Notes under the pieces: generated by a model
What the model was told of the DNA's origin: nothing
Database searches by the model: none
The model's input: the letters and a program-made list of their open reading frames with translations, nothing else
Assembly (NCBI RefSeq): GCF_029850875.1
Contig: NZ_JAOVAM010000001.1
Coordinates: forward strand, 124,001 to 188,000
From: Rothia similimucilaginosa
Lineage (GTDB): Bacteria; Actinomycetota; Actinomycetes; Actinomycetales; Micrococcaceae
Reading direction: 5' to 3'
DNA length: 64,000 bases
Shown: piece by piece, positions 54,537 to 64,000 of the stretch
Layout of the letters: each line of letters begins with the position of its first letter
Position numbering within the stretch: the first letter of the stretch is position 1
Program-made: the position numbers and the translations under genes

Positions 54537-55427
54537 TTACAATGCACCCGCCTCCGAACAGACATTCACCAGTTCACCAATACCTTCAATGCGGGTGCGC
54601 ACCGTCTGACCCGGTTTCAACCACTGACGCGGATGTAACGACAGGCCAACCCCGGCGGGGGTACCCGTCGCCACCAAATCACCCGGCTCCAGAGTCATGA
54701 ACCGCGAAATATAGGACAATAGCTGCGCCGGGGTGAACACCATATTCGCCGTCGTGCCGCGCTGACGCACCACGCCATCCACCTCGCAGACCAGCTCCAG
54801 GCCAGCAACCGGATCAACCTCATCGGGGCTCACAATCACCGGACCGAACGGAGTCATCGCATCCCAGTTCTTACCCTGGAACCACTCCGAGGAACGACCC
54901 TGCCAGTCACGCACCGACACATCATTCATGACCGTGTACCCCATCAGAGCCTCAAGTGCCTGCTCCTCCGTGGCGTTACGCAGGCGAGCGCCCACGACCA
55001 GGCATAGCTCAACCTCCCAGTCGACCTTCGTGCTGCCGGTGCCGTCAGCGGCGGGCATGCGGATCTGCTCGCCGGGGCCAATCAGCGCGTTCGGAAACTT
55101 CGCGAACAGCGCCGGATGCTCGGGCACCTCAAGGTTCATTTCTGCGGCGTGGTCGCGGTAGTTCAGGCCGGCGCACACAATCTTGCCGGGCTTATCCAGC
55201 GGGCGAATAAAGGGTAGGGAGTTCCACAGCTCCTCGCCGTAGCCCATGACGGTCGCGCCGTTCTCCTTCAGGATTGCCACGGCGTTCTTCGGGTCGCCAA
55301 AGTTCAGGCGGAACCGGCTGTAGAAATTCAGTAGCGGGCTGAGCTTCGCCGGAAGCCCGTACACGGTCTCTTCAAAGAAGCAGACCGCGCGGCTGCCCTT
55401 CGAGTCTTTAATCTGTGCCCAACGCAT
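54537..55427 (-). CDS. fumarylacetoacetate hydrolase (FAH) family protein
   Basis: This 296-residue protein has the FAH fold. KIVCAGLNYRDHAAEMNL opens the domain near residue 90. The acidic metal ligands lie in TKVDWEVELCLVVG, and MNDVSVRDWQGRSSEW is typical. The C-terminus has TPAQLLSYISRFMTLEPGDL and the GTPAGVGL motif. Family members cleave or decarboxylate 2-keto/4-keto acids, including oxaloacetate and aromatic degradation products; the substrate here is unknown. It is in a minus-strand run with a lipoate-ligase-like gene upstream, about 130 nt away. Confidence 0.92.
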   Translation of the reverse strand: MRWAQIKDSKGSRAVCFFEETVYGLPAKLSPLLNFYSRFRLNFGDPKNAVAILKENGATVMGYGEELWNSLPFIRPLDKPGKIVCAGLNYRDHAAEMNLEVPEHPALFAKFPNALIGPGEQIRMPAADGTGSTKVDWEVELCLVVGARLRNATEEQALEALMGYTVMNDVSVRDWQGRSSEWFQGKNWDAMTPFGPVIVSPDEVDPVAGLELVCEVDGVVRQRGTTANMVFTPAQLLSYISRFMTLEPGDLVATGTPAGVGLSLHPRQWLKPGQTVRTRIEGIGELVNVCSEAGAL

Positions 55428-55513
55428 GGATGCTCCTTCGCTTCAGGTAGGGGTGGTTTGAGGTGGGTTAGAGGTAAAAGTCAGAGGTAAAAATGAGCGA
55501 AATCAGCCCTGTG

Positions 55514-55550
55514 AATCACTCCAGCGAATCACTCCAGCGAATCACTCAGT
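55514..55550. repeat. 13-bp tandem repeat (about 2.8 copies)
   Basis: GAATCACTCCAGC is repeated head to tail, with a partial third copy ending in GAATCACTCAG, just past the lipoate-ligase-like gene stop. Confidence 0.7.
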
Positions 55551-55558
55551 AAGCCGCT

Positions 55559-56257
55559 TCAGCGAAAACCGTTTTGGGCGTACACCTCAACAATGGCGTC
55601 TTCCAGGTCTTCCATAAGCAGGGCGGGGTTCGCATCCTGCGCCGCACCGACCGTGGCAGGGTCCAGCTCCATGCCGAGGGCACGGTACACATCCGCGGTG
55701 ACCGCCCGCAGTGGTGCAGAATCAGAGACCACAATGCCGGTGCTGAACCACCAGCCGCCGGTCACCACACGCTGGGCGGTACCGACCAGCTTAATGCGGC
55801 CACCACCTGCGGAGGCGGGAAGCTGCGCGTGCACCGAATACTCGCCGGGGCAGTACTCCCCCGGGATCTCGCCCATGCGTGCATCCACGCCAACTTCGCG
55901 TAGCGCCTGTGCATACATGGAACCGAACAGTTCGTAGCGTAGGGTGTTGCCGCTGCGGGCGTCGGAGGCGGGCTGAAAATGGTCCACGACCAGGCACCCC
56001 TGATGGTAGGCGGCGGCATGCCCGCCGACCTTGCGCACCAGCACCTCAAAACCGTGCTCGGCGCACGCCGCGGAGGCAGCCGCGAAGCCGGGGTTCAGTT
56101 CGTCACGGCGGCCGAACGCAACCGTCGGGTTCGGCTGATATATGCGTAGGGTTGCTTCACGCTGCCCGCTTGCCACCTCGCGGAGCATCTGCACCGTCTG
56201 ATCGTGGTGAATGAGGATATCGCCGGATTCGGGGCCGGTCTCTCGAATAATCTGCAC
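55559..56257 (-). CDS. lipoate--protein ligase A-like protein
   Basis: This 232-residue protein starts at a GTG at 56257. It has the biotin/lipoate A/B ligase fold: YQPNPTVAFGRRDELNPGF, the binding motif RKVGGHAAAYHQGCLVVDHF, the EYCPGEYSVHA loop, and the probable catalytic Lys in RIKLVGTAQRVVTGGWW. Family members attach lipoate to dehydrogenase subunits or GcvH, or transfer octanoyl groups. It is somewhat short, without the small C-terminal accessory domain of LplA, so an amidotransferase-like role is also possible. It precedes the FAH-family gene. Confidence 0.85.
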   Translation of the reverse strand: MQIIRETGPESGDILIHHDQTVQMLREVASGQREATLRIYQPNPTVAFGRRDELNPGFAAASAACAEHGFEVLVRKVGGHAAAYHQGCLVVDHFQPASDARSGNTLRYELFGSMYAQALREVGVDARMGEIPGEYCPGEYSVHAQLPASAGGGRIKLVGTAQRVVTGGWWFSTGIVVSDSAPLRAVTADVYRALGMELDPATVGAAQDANPALLMEDLEDAIVEVYAQNGFR

Positions 56258-56363
56258 GTTCCTATTTTACGGTTACGCCCGCCACAGGTCCTACGGCTCC
56301 CCACATTACGGAAACGCCCACCTGGGTAGCTAAAACCTAGTAATCCCCCTCCCCCTCCGCTAG

Positions 56364-57899
<1,536 letters not shown>

Positions 57900-57968
57900 C
57901 CGGTCAGGCTCTAGAAGTTGTTCCTTATGCGGCGACTCTAGACTCTGAACCCCGCGAAATGAGCATAT

Positions 57969-58005
57969 AAAAAGCCCCCGGGACTCTGAATCTCGGGGGC
58001 TTTTT
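57969..58005. terminator. bidirectional terminator between convergent genes
   Basis: Arms AAAAAGCCCCCG (57969-57980) and CGGGGGCTTTTT (57994-58005) form a perfect 12-bp stem with A/T runs on both sides. It can end the GH1 transcript (+) and the GNAT transcript (-). Confidence 0.9.
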
Positions 58006-58017
58006 CATATATAACAC

Positions 58018-59172
58018 TTAGTCCATGGGCAGGTCATTCAGACTGGTCGAGACGTACTCCCACCAGGTCGGCACCAACCCGGCATTCATCGCAACCCTCT
58101 GCGAGAGGATATGCGACGGGCTTGTACCGTAGAACGGCAGGTACCCTTCCGCCAGGGTCAGACGTGCGGCATCACGCACCAGCACGCTGGCGATGCCAGC
58201 ACCGCGCCAGGAGGGCAGCACGTCAATACCGATTTGGCGCATTATCGGCGAATCATCGCTCACACCCACGAGGGCGATAGGGTCTGTGAGCGCAGGGTCG
58301 CTCTCCCCTGCCACAGTTACTTCGGATGTCTCAGATGCATTCTCTTCCACTGGGTATGCGGCGAGCACCAACACATCCGGGCGGGTCACGCTAAAGCCCA
58401 GCGCATTCGAGTAGCGCTTATCCCCACGGAAACGCTCAAACTGCTCAGCGTCCAGCAGCTCCACGCACAGGCGAGTTACGCGCGCCTCCGTGTCCTCCGG
58501 GTCAACCTCAAGCGCGCCCGCGGAGGCGTTTGCCTCCCTGCGGATGGTGCGCTCGCCGGTGATTTCGGCAAGCAGCGCCGCCTTCAGTTCGGCAGGGTCA
58601 ACGCGGCGCATCATACCCACACCGGGTACGGCGCACTTGACTTCCTGCGCCTGCACGCCCTCGGGTACGACCGAGTTCAGCAGGGCGCGGCCGGGCGTGT
58701 AGTAGACGCTCGTGCCGCTGACCTGCAGCGTGTAAGGGGTAACCAGTTCGTTGAGCTGGCGCAGCGGCGCGTAGTCGCCCAGCCAGTTCGACTGGTCTCC
58801 AAGCATGTAGTCGATAGCCCTGTCGAGCACACGCGGATGCTTGGCGCAGAGAATACCGACGCTCGCGTAGTTGGCGACGCGCAACTCCCATATGTCGTCG
58901 TTGCGGCGACGTGCGGCGCCCATCTTCTCGGAGGGCGGCTGCACGGCGGCGAGTAGCGGCAGGCTTTCGGCTTCCGGGTAGTCGCGTAGCTCTTCGAGGG
59001 CGCGGCTAATCGAGCCGGGTGCCTGGCAGAAATCCGCCTCCAGCTGGGTGTGCAGGATGTGCCGGGCACGGTCCGCGGTGGTCACAGCGCCTCGGTTCAT
59101 AGCTCCCCGGTTCACAGCGCCGCGGGTTGCCTGAGCTCCCCGAGTGGGTTCGGTTCCTTGAGTATCAGTCAC
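58018..59172 (-). CDS. GNAT-like N-acetyltransferase-domain protein
   Basis: This 384-residue protein has a GNAT-like C-terminal half. IGIDVLPSWRGAGIASVLVRDAARLTLAEG gives the acetyl-CoA-binding motif A (RGxGxA form), followed by YGTSPSHILSQRVAMNAGL. The N-terminal ~200 residues include the segment KMGAARRRNDDIWELRVANY and do not match a family I know. Similar two-part proteins are annotated only as hypothetical acetyltransferases. The substrate is unknown. It lies 28 nt downstream of uvrA on the same strand, so it is probably co-transcribed with it. Confidence 0.75.
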   Translation of the reverse strand: MTDTQGTEPTRGAQATRGAVNRGAMNRGAVTTADRARHILHTQLEADFCQAPGSISRALEELRDYPEAESLPLLAAVQPPSEKMGAARRRNDDIWELRVANYASVGILCAKHPRVLDRAIDYMLGDQSNWLGDYAPLRQLNELVTPYTLQVSGTSVYYTPGRALLNSVVPEGVQAQEVKCAVPGVGMMRRVDPAELKAALLAEITGERTIRREANASAGALEVDPEDTEARVTRLCVELLDAEQFERFRGDKRYSNALGFSVTRPDVLVLAAYPVEENASETSEVTVAGESDPALTDPIALVGVSDDSPIMRQIGIDVLPSWRGAGIASVLVRDAARLTLAEGYLPFYGTSPSHILSQRVAMNAGLVPTWWEYVSTSLNDLPMD

Positions 59173-59200
59173 GTAGGTTTCCTCTAGGTCAAGTTCTCGA

Positions 59201-62089
59201 CTAGTTCAGGATCTCGGCAAGGAACACACCGGTGTGCGAGCCCTTCACCTGAGCCACCTGTTCCGGGGTACCTTCAGCAATCACGGTGCCGCCGCCACTA
59301 CCACCTTCGGGCCCCATGTCGATAATCCAGTCGGCACACTTGACCACGTCCAGGTTGTGCTCGATGGTGATGACGCTATTGCCCTTGTCAACCAGCGATT
59401 GCAGCACGGTGAGCAGCTTGCGGATATCTTCAAAGTGCAGGCCGGTGGTCGGCTCATCCAGCACGTAGATGGAGCGGCCGTTGGAGCGCTTCTGCAATTC
59501 GGTTGCAAGCTTCACGCGCTGCGCTTCACCGCCGGAGAGGGTGGTTGCAGGCTGGCCCAGGCGAATGTAGCCCAGGCCCACATCCACAAGGGTGTTCAGG
59601 TGGCGCGCAATCGGGGTGAATGCGGCAAAGAACTCTGCGGCTTCTTCCACGGGCATTTCGAGTACGTCGGCAATGGTCTTGCCCTTGTAGTACACTTCGA
59701 GGGTTTCGCGGTTGTAGCGCTTGCCGTGGCAGGTTTCGCAGGGTACGTACACGTCCGGCAGGAAGTTCATTTCAATCTTCAGGGTGCCGTCGCCGGAACA
59801 GTCCTCACAGCGGCCACCCTTGACGTTGAAGGAGAATCGGCCGGGGGTGTAGCCGCGCATTTTCGCTTCGCTGGTCTCTGCGAACAGCTTGCGGATATGG
59901 TCGAACACGCCGGTGTAGGTGGCGGGGTTCGAGCGCGGGGTGCGGCCGATGGGCGACTGGTCCACGTGAATGACCTTGTCCAGGTGTTCCAGGCCGTCGA
60001 TGCTCTTGTGGCGGCCGGGTACCTGCTTGGCGCCGTTGAGTTTGTTTGCCAGGGAGGTGTACAGAATGTCATTGACGAGGGTGGACTTACCCGAGCCAGA
60101 CACACCGGTCACCGCGGTAAATACGCCCAGCGGGAAGGACACGGTCACGTTCTTGAGGTTGTTTTTGCGGGCGCCGCGCACGGTCAGCTGACGCTTCTTG
60201 TCCACGGGGCGGCGGGATGCGGGCACCTCAATAGTGCGGCGGCCAGCCATGTAGTCGCCGGTAATGGACTTGGTGTTCTTCAGCAACTCCTCAAAGCTGC
60301 CGGAGTGCACGATTTCACCGCCGTGCTCGCCGGCGCCGGGTCCTACATCCACGATCCAGTCGGCTTCACGCATGGTGTCTTCGTCATGCTCGACCACAAT
60401 AAGCGTGTTACCCATATCGCGCAGCTTGGTGAGGGTTTCGATGAGGCGGCGGTTATCGCGCTGGTGCAGACCAATAGAGGGCTCGTCGAGCACGTAGAGC
60501 ACGCCAACCAGACCCGAACCGATCTGGGTTGCGAGGCGGATGCGCTGCGCCTCACCGCCGGAGAGCGTACCGGCGGAGCGTGAGAGGGTCAGGTAGTCCA
60601 GCCCCACGTCCAGCAGGAACTGCAGGCGCGCGTCAATTTCCTTGAGGACCTGCTCACCAATCTTGGCTTCACGGGCGCTGAGCTGCAGGCCACGCACAAA
60701 GCTAAGTGCGTCAGCTAGGGACAGGTCGGTAATATCTGCGATGGACTTGCCGCCAACCTTCACGCCGAGGATGGTCGGGTTCAGGCGCGCGCCGCCGCAG
60801 GAGGGGCAGGCGACCTGACGCATGTACTGTTCGTAGCGGTCGCGGGCGAAGTCCGATTCGGTTTCTTCGTGCTTGCGCTTGATGTACGCCTTCACGCCCT
60901 CGAATCCGGAAGTGTAGCGGCGTTCGCGGCCGAATCGGTTGCGGTAGGACACCTCAACCTTATAGTCCTTACCGTCCAGAATGGCAGCGCGGGTCTTGGC
61001 GGGCAGGTCTTTGAAGGGGGTGTTCAGGTCGAAGCCGAGCTCCTCCCCCAGACCCGCGAGCAGGCGCAGCCAGTATTCGGTGGTTGCTTTGCCCTGCGAC
61101 CAGGGAGCGATAGCGCCCTCGCCGAGGGTCAGGTCGGGGTTGGGTACGAGCAGGTCAGTGTCCACTTCCAGGCGCGAGCCGATGCCGTCGCAGGCGCTAC
61201 ACGCACCGAACGGCGAGTTGAAGGAGAAGGCTCGCGGCTCAATCGTGTCGATCTGTAGCGGGTGGTTGTTGGGGCAGGCGAGGTTTTCACTGAAGGAGCG
61301 GGTGCGTTCGGGGTCGTCCTGCTCACGATCCACGAAGTCGATGAGCACGCGGCCATCAGCAAGCTTGAGCGCGGTTTCGATAGAGTCGGTCAGGCGCTGG
61401 TGAATACCGTCCTTGATGACGATGCGGTCGACGACCACCTCGATGGTGTGCTTGTACTGCTTGGCGAGCTTGGGCGGGTCGGAGAGCTGCACGGTTTCAC
61501 CGTCCACGCGGGCGCGCGAGTAGCCCTGGGTCAGCAGGTCCTTGAAGAGGTCAACGAACTCGCCCTTACGTGCGCTGACAACGGGCGCGAGGATCTGCAG
61601 GCGGGTGCGTTCGGGGTACTCTTGCAGAATGTCCACGATTTGCTGCGGGGTCTGCTGGGTGATTTCTTCGCCACATTCGGGGCAGTGCGGGTGGCCGATG
61701 CGCGCCCAGAGCAGACGCATGTAATCGTAGATTTCGGTGATGGTACCGACGGTTGAGCGCGGGTTTTTGGAGGTGGACTTCTGGTCGATAGACACCGCCG
61801 GGGAGAGGCCCTCGATGAAGTCTACATCGGGCTTATCGACCTGTCCGAGGAACATACGCGCGTAGGAGGACAGCGACTCAACGTAGCGGCGCTGACCTTC
61901 CGCAAAGATGGTGTCGAAGGCGAGGGAGGACTTACCGGAGCCGGAGAGTCCGGTGAAGACGACCATTGCATCACGCGGAATGGTAAGGTCTACGTTCTTG
62001 AGGTTGTTTTCGCGGGCACCCTGAACCCGGATGCTGGTCAGATCGTTCGCTTTGAGTGCGGTGCTACCGTGTGCAGGGCGGGGTGTCAT
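59201..62089 (-). CDS. uvrA: excinuclease ABC subunit A
   Basis: The start at 62089 ([17 protein letters not shown]) has AAAGGA about 9 nt upstream; the 41 residues before it are non-conserved. The 962-residue damage-recognition ATPase of nucleotide excision repair has two ABC modules. Module 1 has Walker [16 protein letters not shown] and signature [19 protein letters not shown]. Module 2 has Walker [17 protein letters not shown] and [19 protein letters not shown]. Zinc-finger cysteines occur in [23 protein letters not shown] and [16 protein letters not shown]. It is complete. The GNAT gene follows 28 nt later and the MBL hydrolase gene precedes it. Confidence 0.98.
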   Translation of the reverse strand: MTPRPAHGSTALKANDLTSIRVQGARENNLKNVDLTIPRDAMVVFTGLSGSGKSSLAFDTIFAEGQRRYVESLSSYARMFLGQVDKPDVDFIEGLSPAVSIDQKSTSKNPRSTVGTITEIYDYMRLLWARIGHPHCPECGEEITQQTPQQIVDILQEYPERTRLQILAPVVSARKGEFVDLFKDLLTQGYSRARVDGETVQLSDPPKLAKQYKHTIEVVVDRIVIKDGIHQRLTDSIETALKLADGRVLIDFVDREQDDPERTRSFSENLACPNNHPLQIDTIEPRAFSFNSPFGACSACDGIGSRLEVDTDLLVPNPDLTLGEGAIAPWSQGKATTEYWLRLLAGLGEELGFDLNTPFKDLPAKTRAAILDGKDYKVEVSYRNRFGRERRYTSGFEGVKAYIKRKHEETESDFARDRYEQYMRQVACPSCGGARLNPTILGVKVGGKSIADITDLSLADALSFVRGLQLSAREAKIGEQVLKEIDARLQFLLDVGLDYLTLSRSAGTLSGGEAQRIRLATQIGSGLVGVLYVLDEPSIGLHQRDNRRLIETLTKLRDMGNTLIVVEHDEDTMREADWIVDVGPGAGEHGGEIVHSGSFEELLKNTKSITGDYMAGRRTIEVPASRRPVDKKRQLTVRGARKNNLKNVTVSFPLGVFTAVTGVSGSGKSTLVNDILYTSLANKLNGAKQVPGRHKSIDGLEHLDKVIHVDQSPIGRTPRSNPATYTGVFDHIRKLFAETSEAKMRGYTPGRFSFNVKGGRCEDCSGDGTLKIEMNFLPDVYVPCETCHGKRYNRETLEVYYKGKTIADVLEMPVEEAAEFFAAFTPIARHLNTLVDVGLGYIRLGQPATTLSGGEAQRVKLATELQKRSNGRSIYVLDEPTTGLHFEDIRKLLTVLQSLVDKGNSVITIEHNLDVVKCADWIIDMGPEGGSGGGTVIAEGTPEQVAQVKGSHTGVFLAEILN

Positions 62090-62215
62090 CGAAAATCCTT
62101 TCGTCTTATCTTCGAACTTAAATTCTACACCCTCATGTCTTTCACCGGCGGGATTATGCGACCGGTGAAGGCCTGAGGGTGCAGTACTTATATGAGGCGG
62201 ACTGACAGGCACGGT

Positions 62216-62989
62216 TTACCAGCCGCGGGTTGCCCAGTCTTCCAGGTGTGGGCGCTCGTCACCGAGAGTGGTGGAGCGGCCGTGGCCGGGCAGCACGATT
62301 GCGTCATCTTCAAAGCCGCCGAAGAGCTTTTCGAGCACATTGGAGAAGAGTTCACTAAACTGCTGCGGGGAGTCGGTCTTGCCCACGCCGCCGGGGAAGA
62401 GAGTATCACCGGTGAATAGCAGGGTTGCGGGGGTGCCGTCTTCCCAGCTGGTTTCGAGGGTGTAGACGATGGATCCGGGGGTGTGGCCAGGCACGTGCAG
62501 CGAGCGGATGACGGTGTCGGAGCGGTAGAAGTCGAAGCTTTCGCCGCCGGCCAGCTCCTCTTCGACGGTGTAGTCTTCCTGCTCCTTAATAGCGGCTGCG
62601 TCAGCTGCACCTGCGGAGGTGACGGCACCGGTGAGGTGGTCGAGCTCCTTAATAGCGCGAATATGGTCCCAGTGGCCGTGGGTGACAAGGATGCCGGTCA
62701 GACCCACTGCCCGGGGCCTAAGGGAGTTGAAGTCCTCTTCCTTCTCCATAACGCGCACGCGACGGTCTTCCGAGTCAGTCAGTTCCAGCTGCGGGCAATC
62801 GTTCAGAAGCGCATCGAGGGTGTAGGCATAGAGTTCTTCTGCCTCGTCTGCGGGGTCAATGAGCACCTGCTCACCGGTGGCGCGCATGGTGATGAGGTAG
62901 ACGCTGTTGTCCATCTCGGAGACGCTGAACGCTCGGACAGTCAGTTCGGGGTTTTCAAAGATGAGGGTGGGTTCGGGGTAAGTAGTCAT
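62216..62989 (-). CDS. MBL-fold metallohydrolase (glyoxalase II-like)
   Basis: The start at 62989 (MTTYPEPTLIFENPELTVRA) gives 257 residues; the longer frame to 63112 is not conserved. The metal motif is THGHWDHIRA (HxHxDH type), then H in VPGHTPGSIVYTL, D in LFTGDTLFPGGVGKTD, and C-terminal H in VLPGHGRSTTLGDE. These fit the glyoxalase II/MBL-fold hydrolase family, commonly found beside uvrA in actinobacteria. The substrate is not fixed by sequence; a thioester or lactone is likely. Zinc in the active site is expected. Confidence 0.93.
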   Translation of the reverse strand: MTTYPEPTLIFENPELTVRAFSVSEMDNSVYLITMRATGEQVLIDPADEAEELYAYTLDALLNDCPQLELTDSEDRRVRVMEKEEDFNSLRPRAVGLTGILVTHGHWDHIRAIKELDHLTGAVTSAGAADAAAIKEQEDYTVEEELAGGESFDFYRSDTVIRSLHVPGHTPGSIVYTLETSWEDGTPATLLFTGDTLFPGGVGKTDSPQQFSELFSNVLEKLFGGFEDDAIVLPGHGRSTTLGDERPHLEDWATRGW

Positions 62990-64000
62990 AGTTCCAGTGT
63001 AGGGGTTCCCACATTGCAGGAGGAGTCTATATAGAGCACTTCCCTGTGAGCGCATTCGGCATTGACTGTGCGGGATGCACAGGGAACAGATACTGGAGCA
63101 CGCTCGGAACAAGCTCTAGCCAGGTCCCGTCTATCTGAGACTCCAGTGAAATTCCAAAGTTAAACAGAGAAGCGACTGCGCATCGATACACAGTCGCTTC
63201 TCATGACACCCAGGGGTATCTATCACTCACTCAAACACAAGCAACCCGAGGACTTTGGAAATCTCACGATTACTTGATGACTTAATGGTAGCAAACTTTT
63301 TGGGATTGTTTTGCCACTCGATTTGGCGCGGGGAGCCGGTTTTGGCGACTTGAGTCTCAATATAATCGTTCTGTAATAAAAATAGGTATTTTTTGGCTAT
63401 CCATACGTACCAATTTCATTTTACGGGTTTTGGCGTGACTTATTTCACCTAAAATAGGTTTAATATTTCCCCCATTTGGCGCTTCTGCACACCTTTGACC
63501 CAAGCTTCACACTTAGTAATTTTGAAGGCTCAATCCCCAGTTTTAGCCCGGTATTCCGCGGAAGTAGAGCTTTTATAACAAAACGATAACAGCAGCCCTA
63601 CCTTCAGGTTCACTGGGCACACCCACTGAAACTCCATTCAAAGAGCAAAACACCTAGTCAAAACTATATTTTCACAAAATACAAGATAGTGTGTCACTAA
63701 AAATCAACCTCTATAGATTGTTGATAAAACTTGACACTCAAGCAAGCATAGAGCCCAATTATTAACCCATACGTACCATTTACAGTCTCCGCAGAGGCCT
63801 CATTCGAGTCTCCATGAAAGGTTACAATCCCCTTCCACTAGGGGTTTTAGATTCCTTCAGTACCACACCGTTCAGCACCGAAAACGCCAATACGCTCCCC
63901 CTTTCACCGGCAACCACCCTGGGTGTTCACCCCATTTGCCGGTACCGGGCACGGTAAACTGCCGGGCACAGCAAAGCGGCGCCTCTCCCCCGCTGCGGGG
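62990..64000. other. gene-poor region at the window end (about 1 kb)
   Basis: No frame of 60 codons or more with protein character is found on either strand from 63113 on. It includes the perfect hairpin at 63167-63202, a 12-bp direct repeat (CCATACGTACCA at 63401-63412 and 63767-63778), a possible -35 element TTGACA at 63731 and a hairpin near 63824-63840. It is AT-richer than the surrounding genes until about 63850. It may be the long upstream region of a gene beyond the window, or carry a non-coding RNA. Confidence 0.4.
63167..63202. terminator. perfect 12-bp hairpin in gene-poor region
   Basis: Arms GAGAAGCGACTG (63167-63178) and CAGTCGCTTCTC (63191-63202) form a 12-bp stem with a 12-nt loop. 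It is terminator-like, but no gene ends immediately before it on either strand in the window. Confidence 0.5.

Noticed and set aside
63807-63950. Short plus-strand frame starting ATGAAAGGT near the window end
   Set aside because: About 47 codons, Pro/Thr-rich, no ribosome site and no homology recognised.

Overview
The window looks like chromosome from a high-GC actinobacterium of the Micrococcaceae, most like Rothia (R. mucilaginosa / R. dentocariosa group). The evidence is gene content and order: ruvC-ruvA-ruvB-yajC-secD-secF-rel, MurT/GatD, then hisS, aspS, rarA, rpsD and alaS, with actinobacterial DUF948, DUF349 and DUF2797 proteins and a zinc-ribbon-free S4. Genus assignment is inference. 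No rRNA, intact tRNA, transposase, integrase or CRISPR array was seen.

Layout. 1-4.9 kb: ruvX (cut by the window edge), alaS, two small membrane-associated proteins and rpsD, all on the minus strand. 5.3-7.3 kb: two exported proteins of unknown function, one Sec and one with a twin-arginine signal, each with its own hairpin terminator. 7.5-15 kb: rarA, dtd, a small P-loop kinase, aspS, an AbiEi/DUF559-type protein bracketed by palindromic repeats, and hisS. 15.3-16.6 kb: a DUF349 protein on the plus strand.

16.7-26.4 kb: a four-gene minus-strand island that separates the DUF349/hisS block from rel, two blocks usually close together in related actinobacteria. In transcription order it encodes a Swt1-type HEPN protein with a DUF3320-like C-terminus, a PLD-SNF2 helicase, an N6-adenine DNA methyltransferase of MmeI/Eco57I type, and an AlbA_2 (Schlafen-like) ATP-binding protein. 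A near-identical palindrome of about 65 bp sits at each end. It resembles DISARM or BREX in ingredients but lacks their defining genes, and is the best candidate here for an undescribed anti-phage system.

26.5-39 kb: rel, secF-secD-yajC, ruvB-ruvA-ruvC, yebC and the gatD-murT peptidoglycan amidation pair. 39-48.5 kb: DUF2797 protein, HIT hydrolase, a lipoprotein, a potassium channel with long disordered tails, a divergent lipoprotein, and a large FAD/Fe-S D-lactate-dehydrogenase-type enzyme. 48.5-51.8 kb: an accessory patch with an AT-rich membrane-anchored pentapeptide-like protein, small unknown ORFs, a tRNA-like remnant and two tiny membrane proteins. 51.8-64 kb: thrS, a histidine-rich ArsR-type zinc sensor, an FAH-family enzyme, a lipoate-ligase-like protein, a 6-phospho-beta-glucosidase, a GNAT protein, uvrA and an MBL-fold hydrolase, ending in about 1 kb with no convincing gene.

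Most of the window is information processing (tRNA charging, recombination and repair, protein export, stringent response). The variable content sits in discrete insertions bounded by palindromes or terminators.
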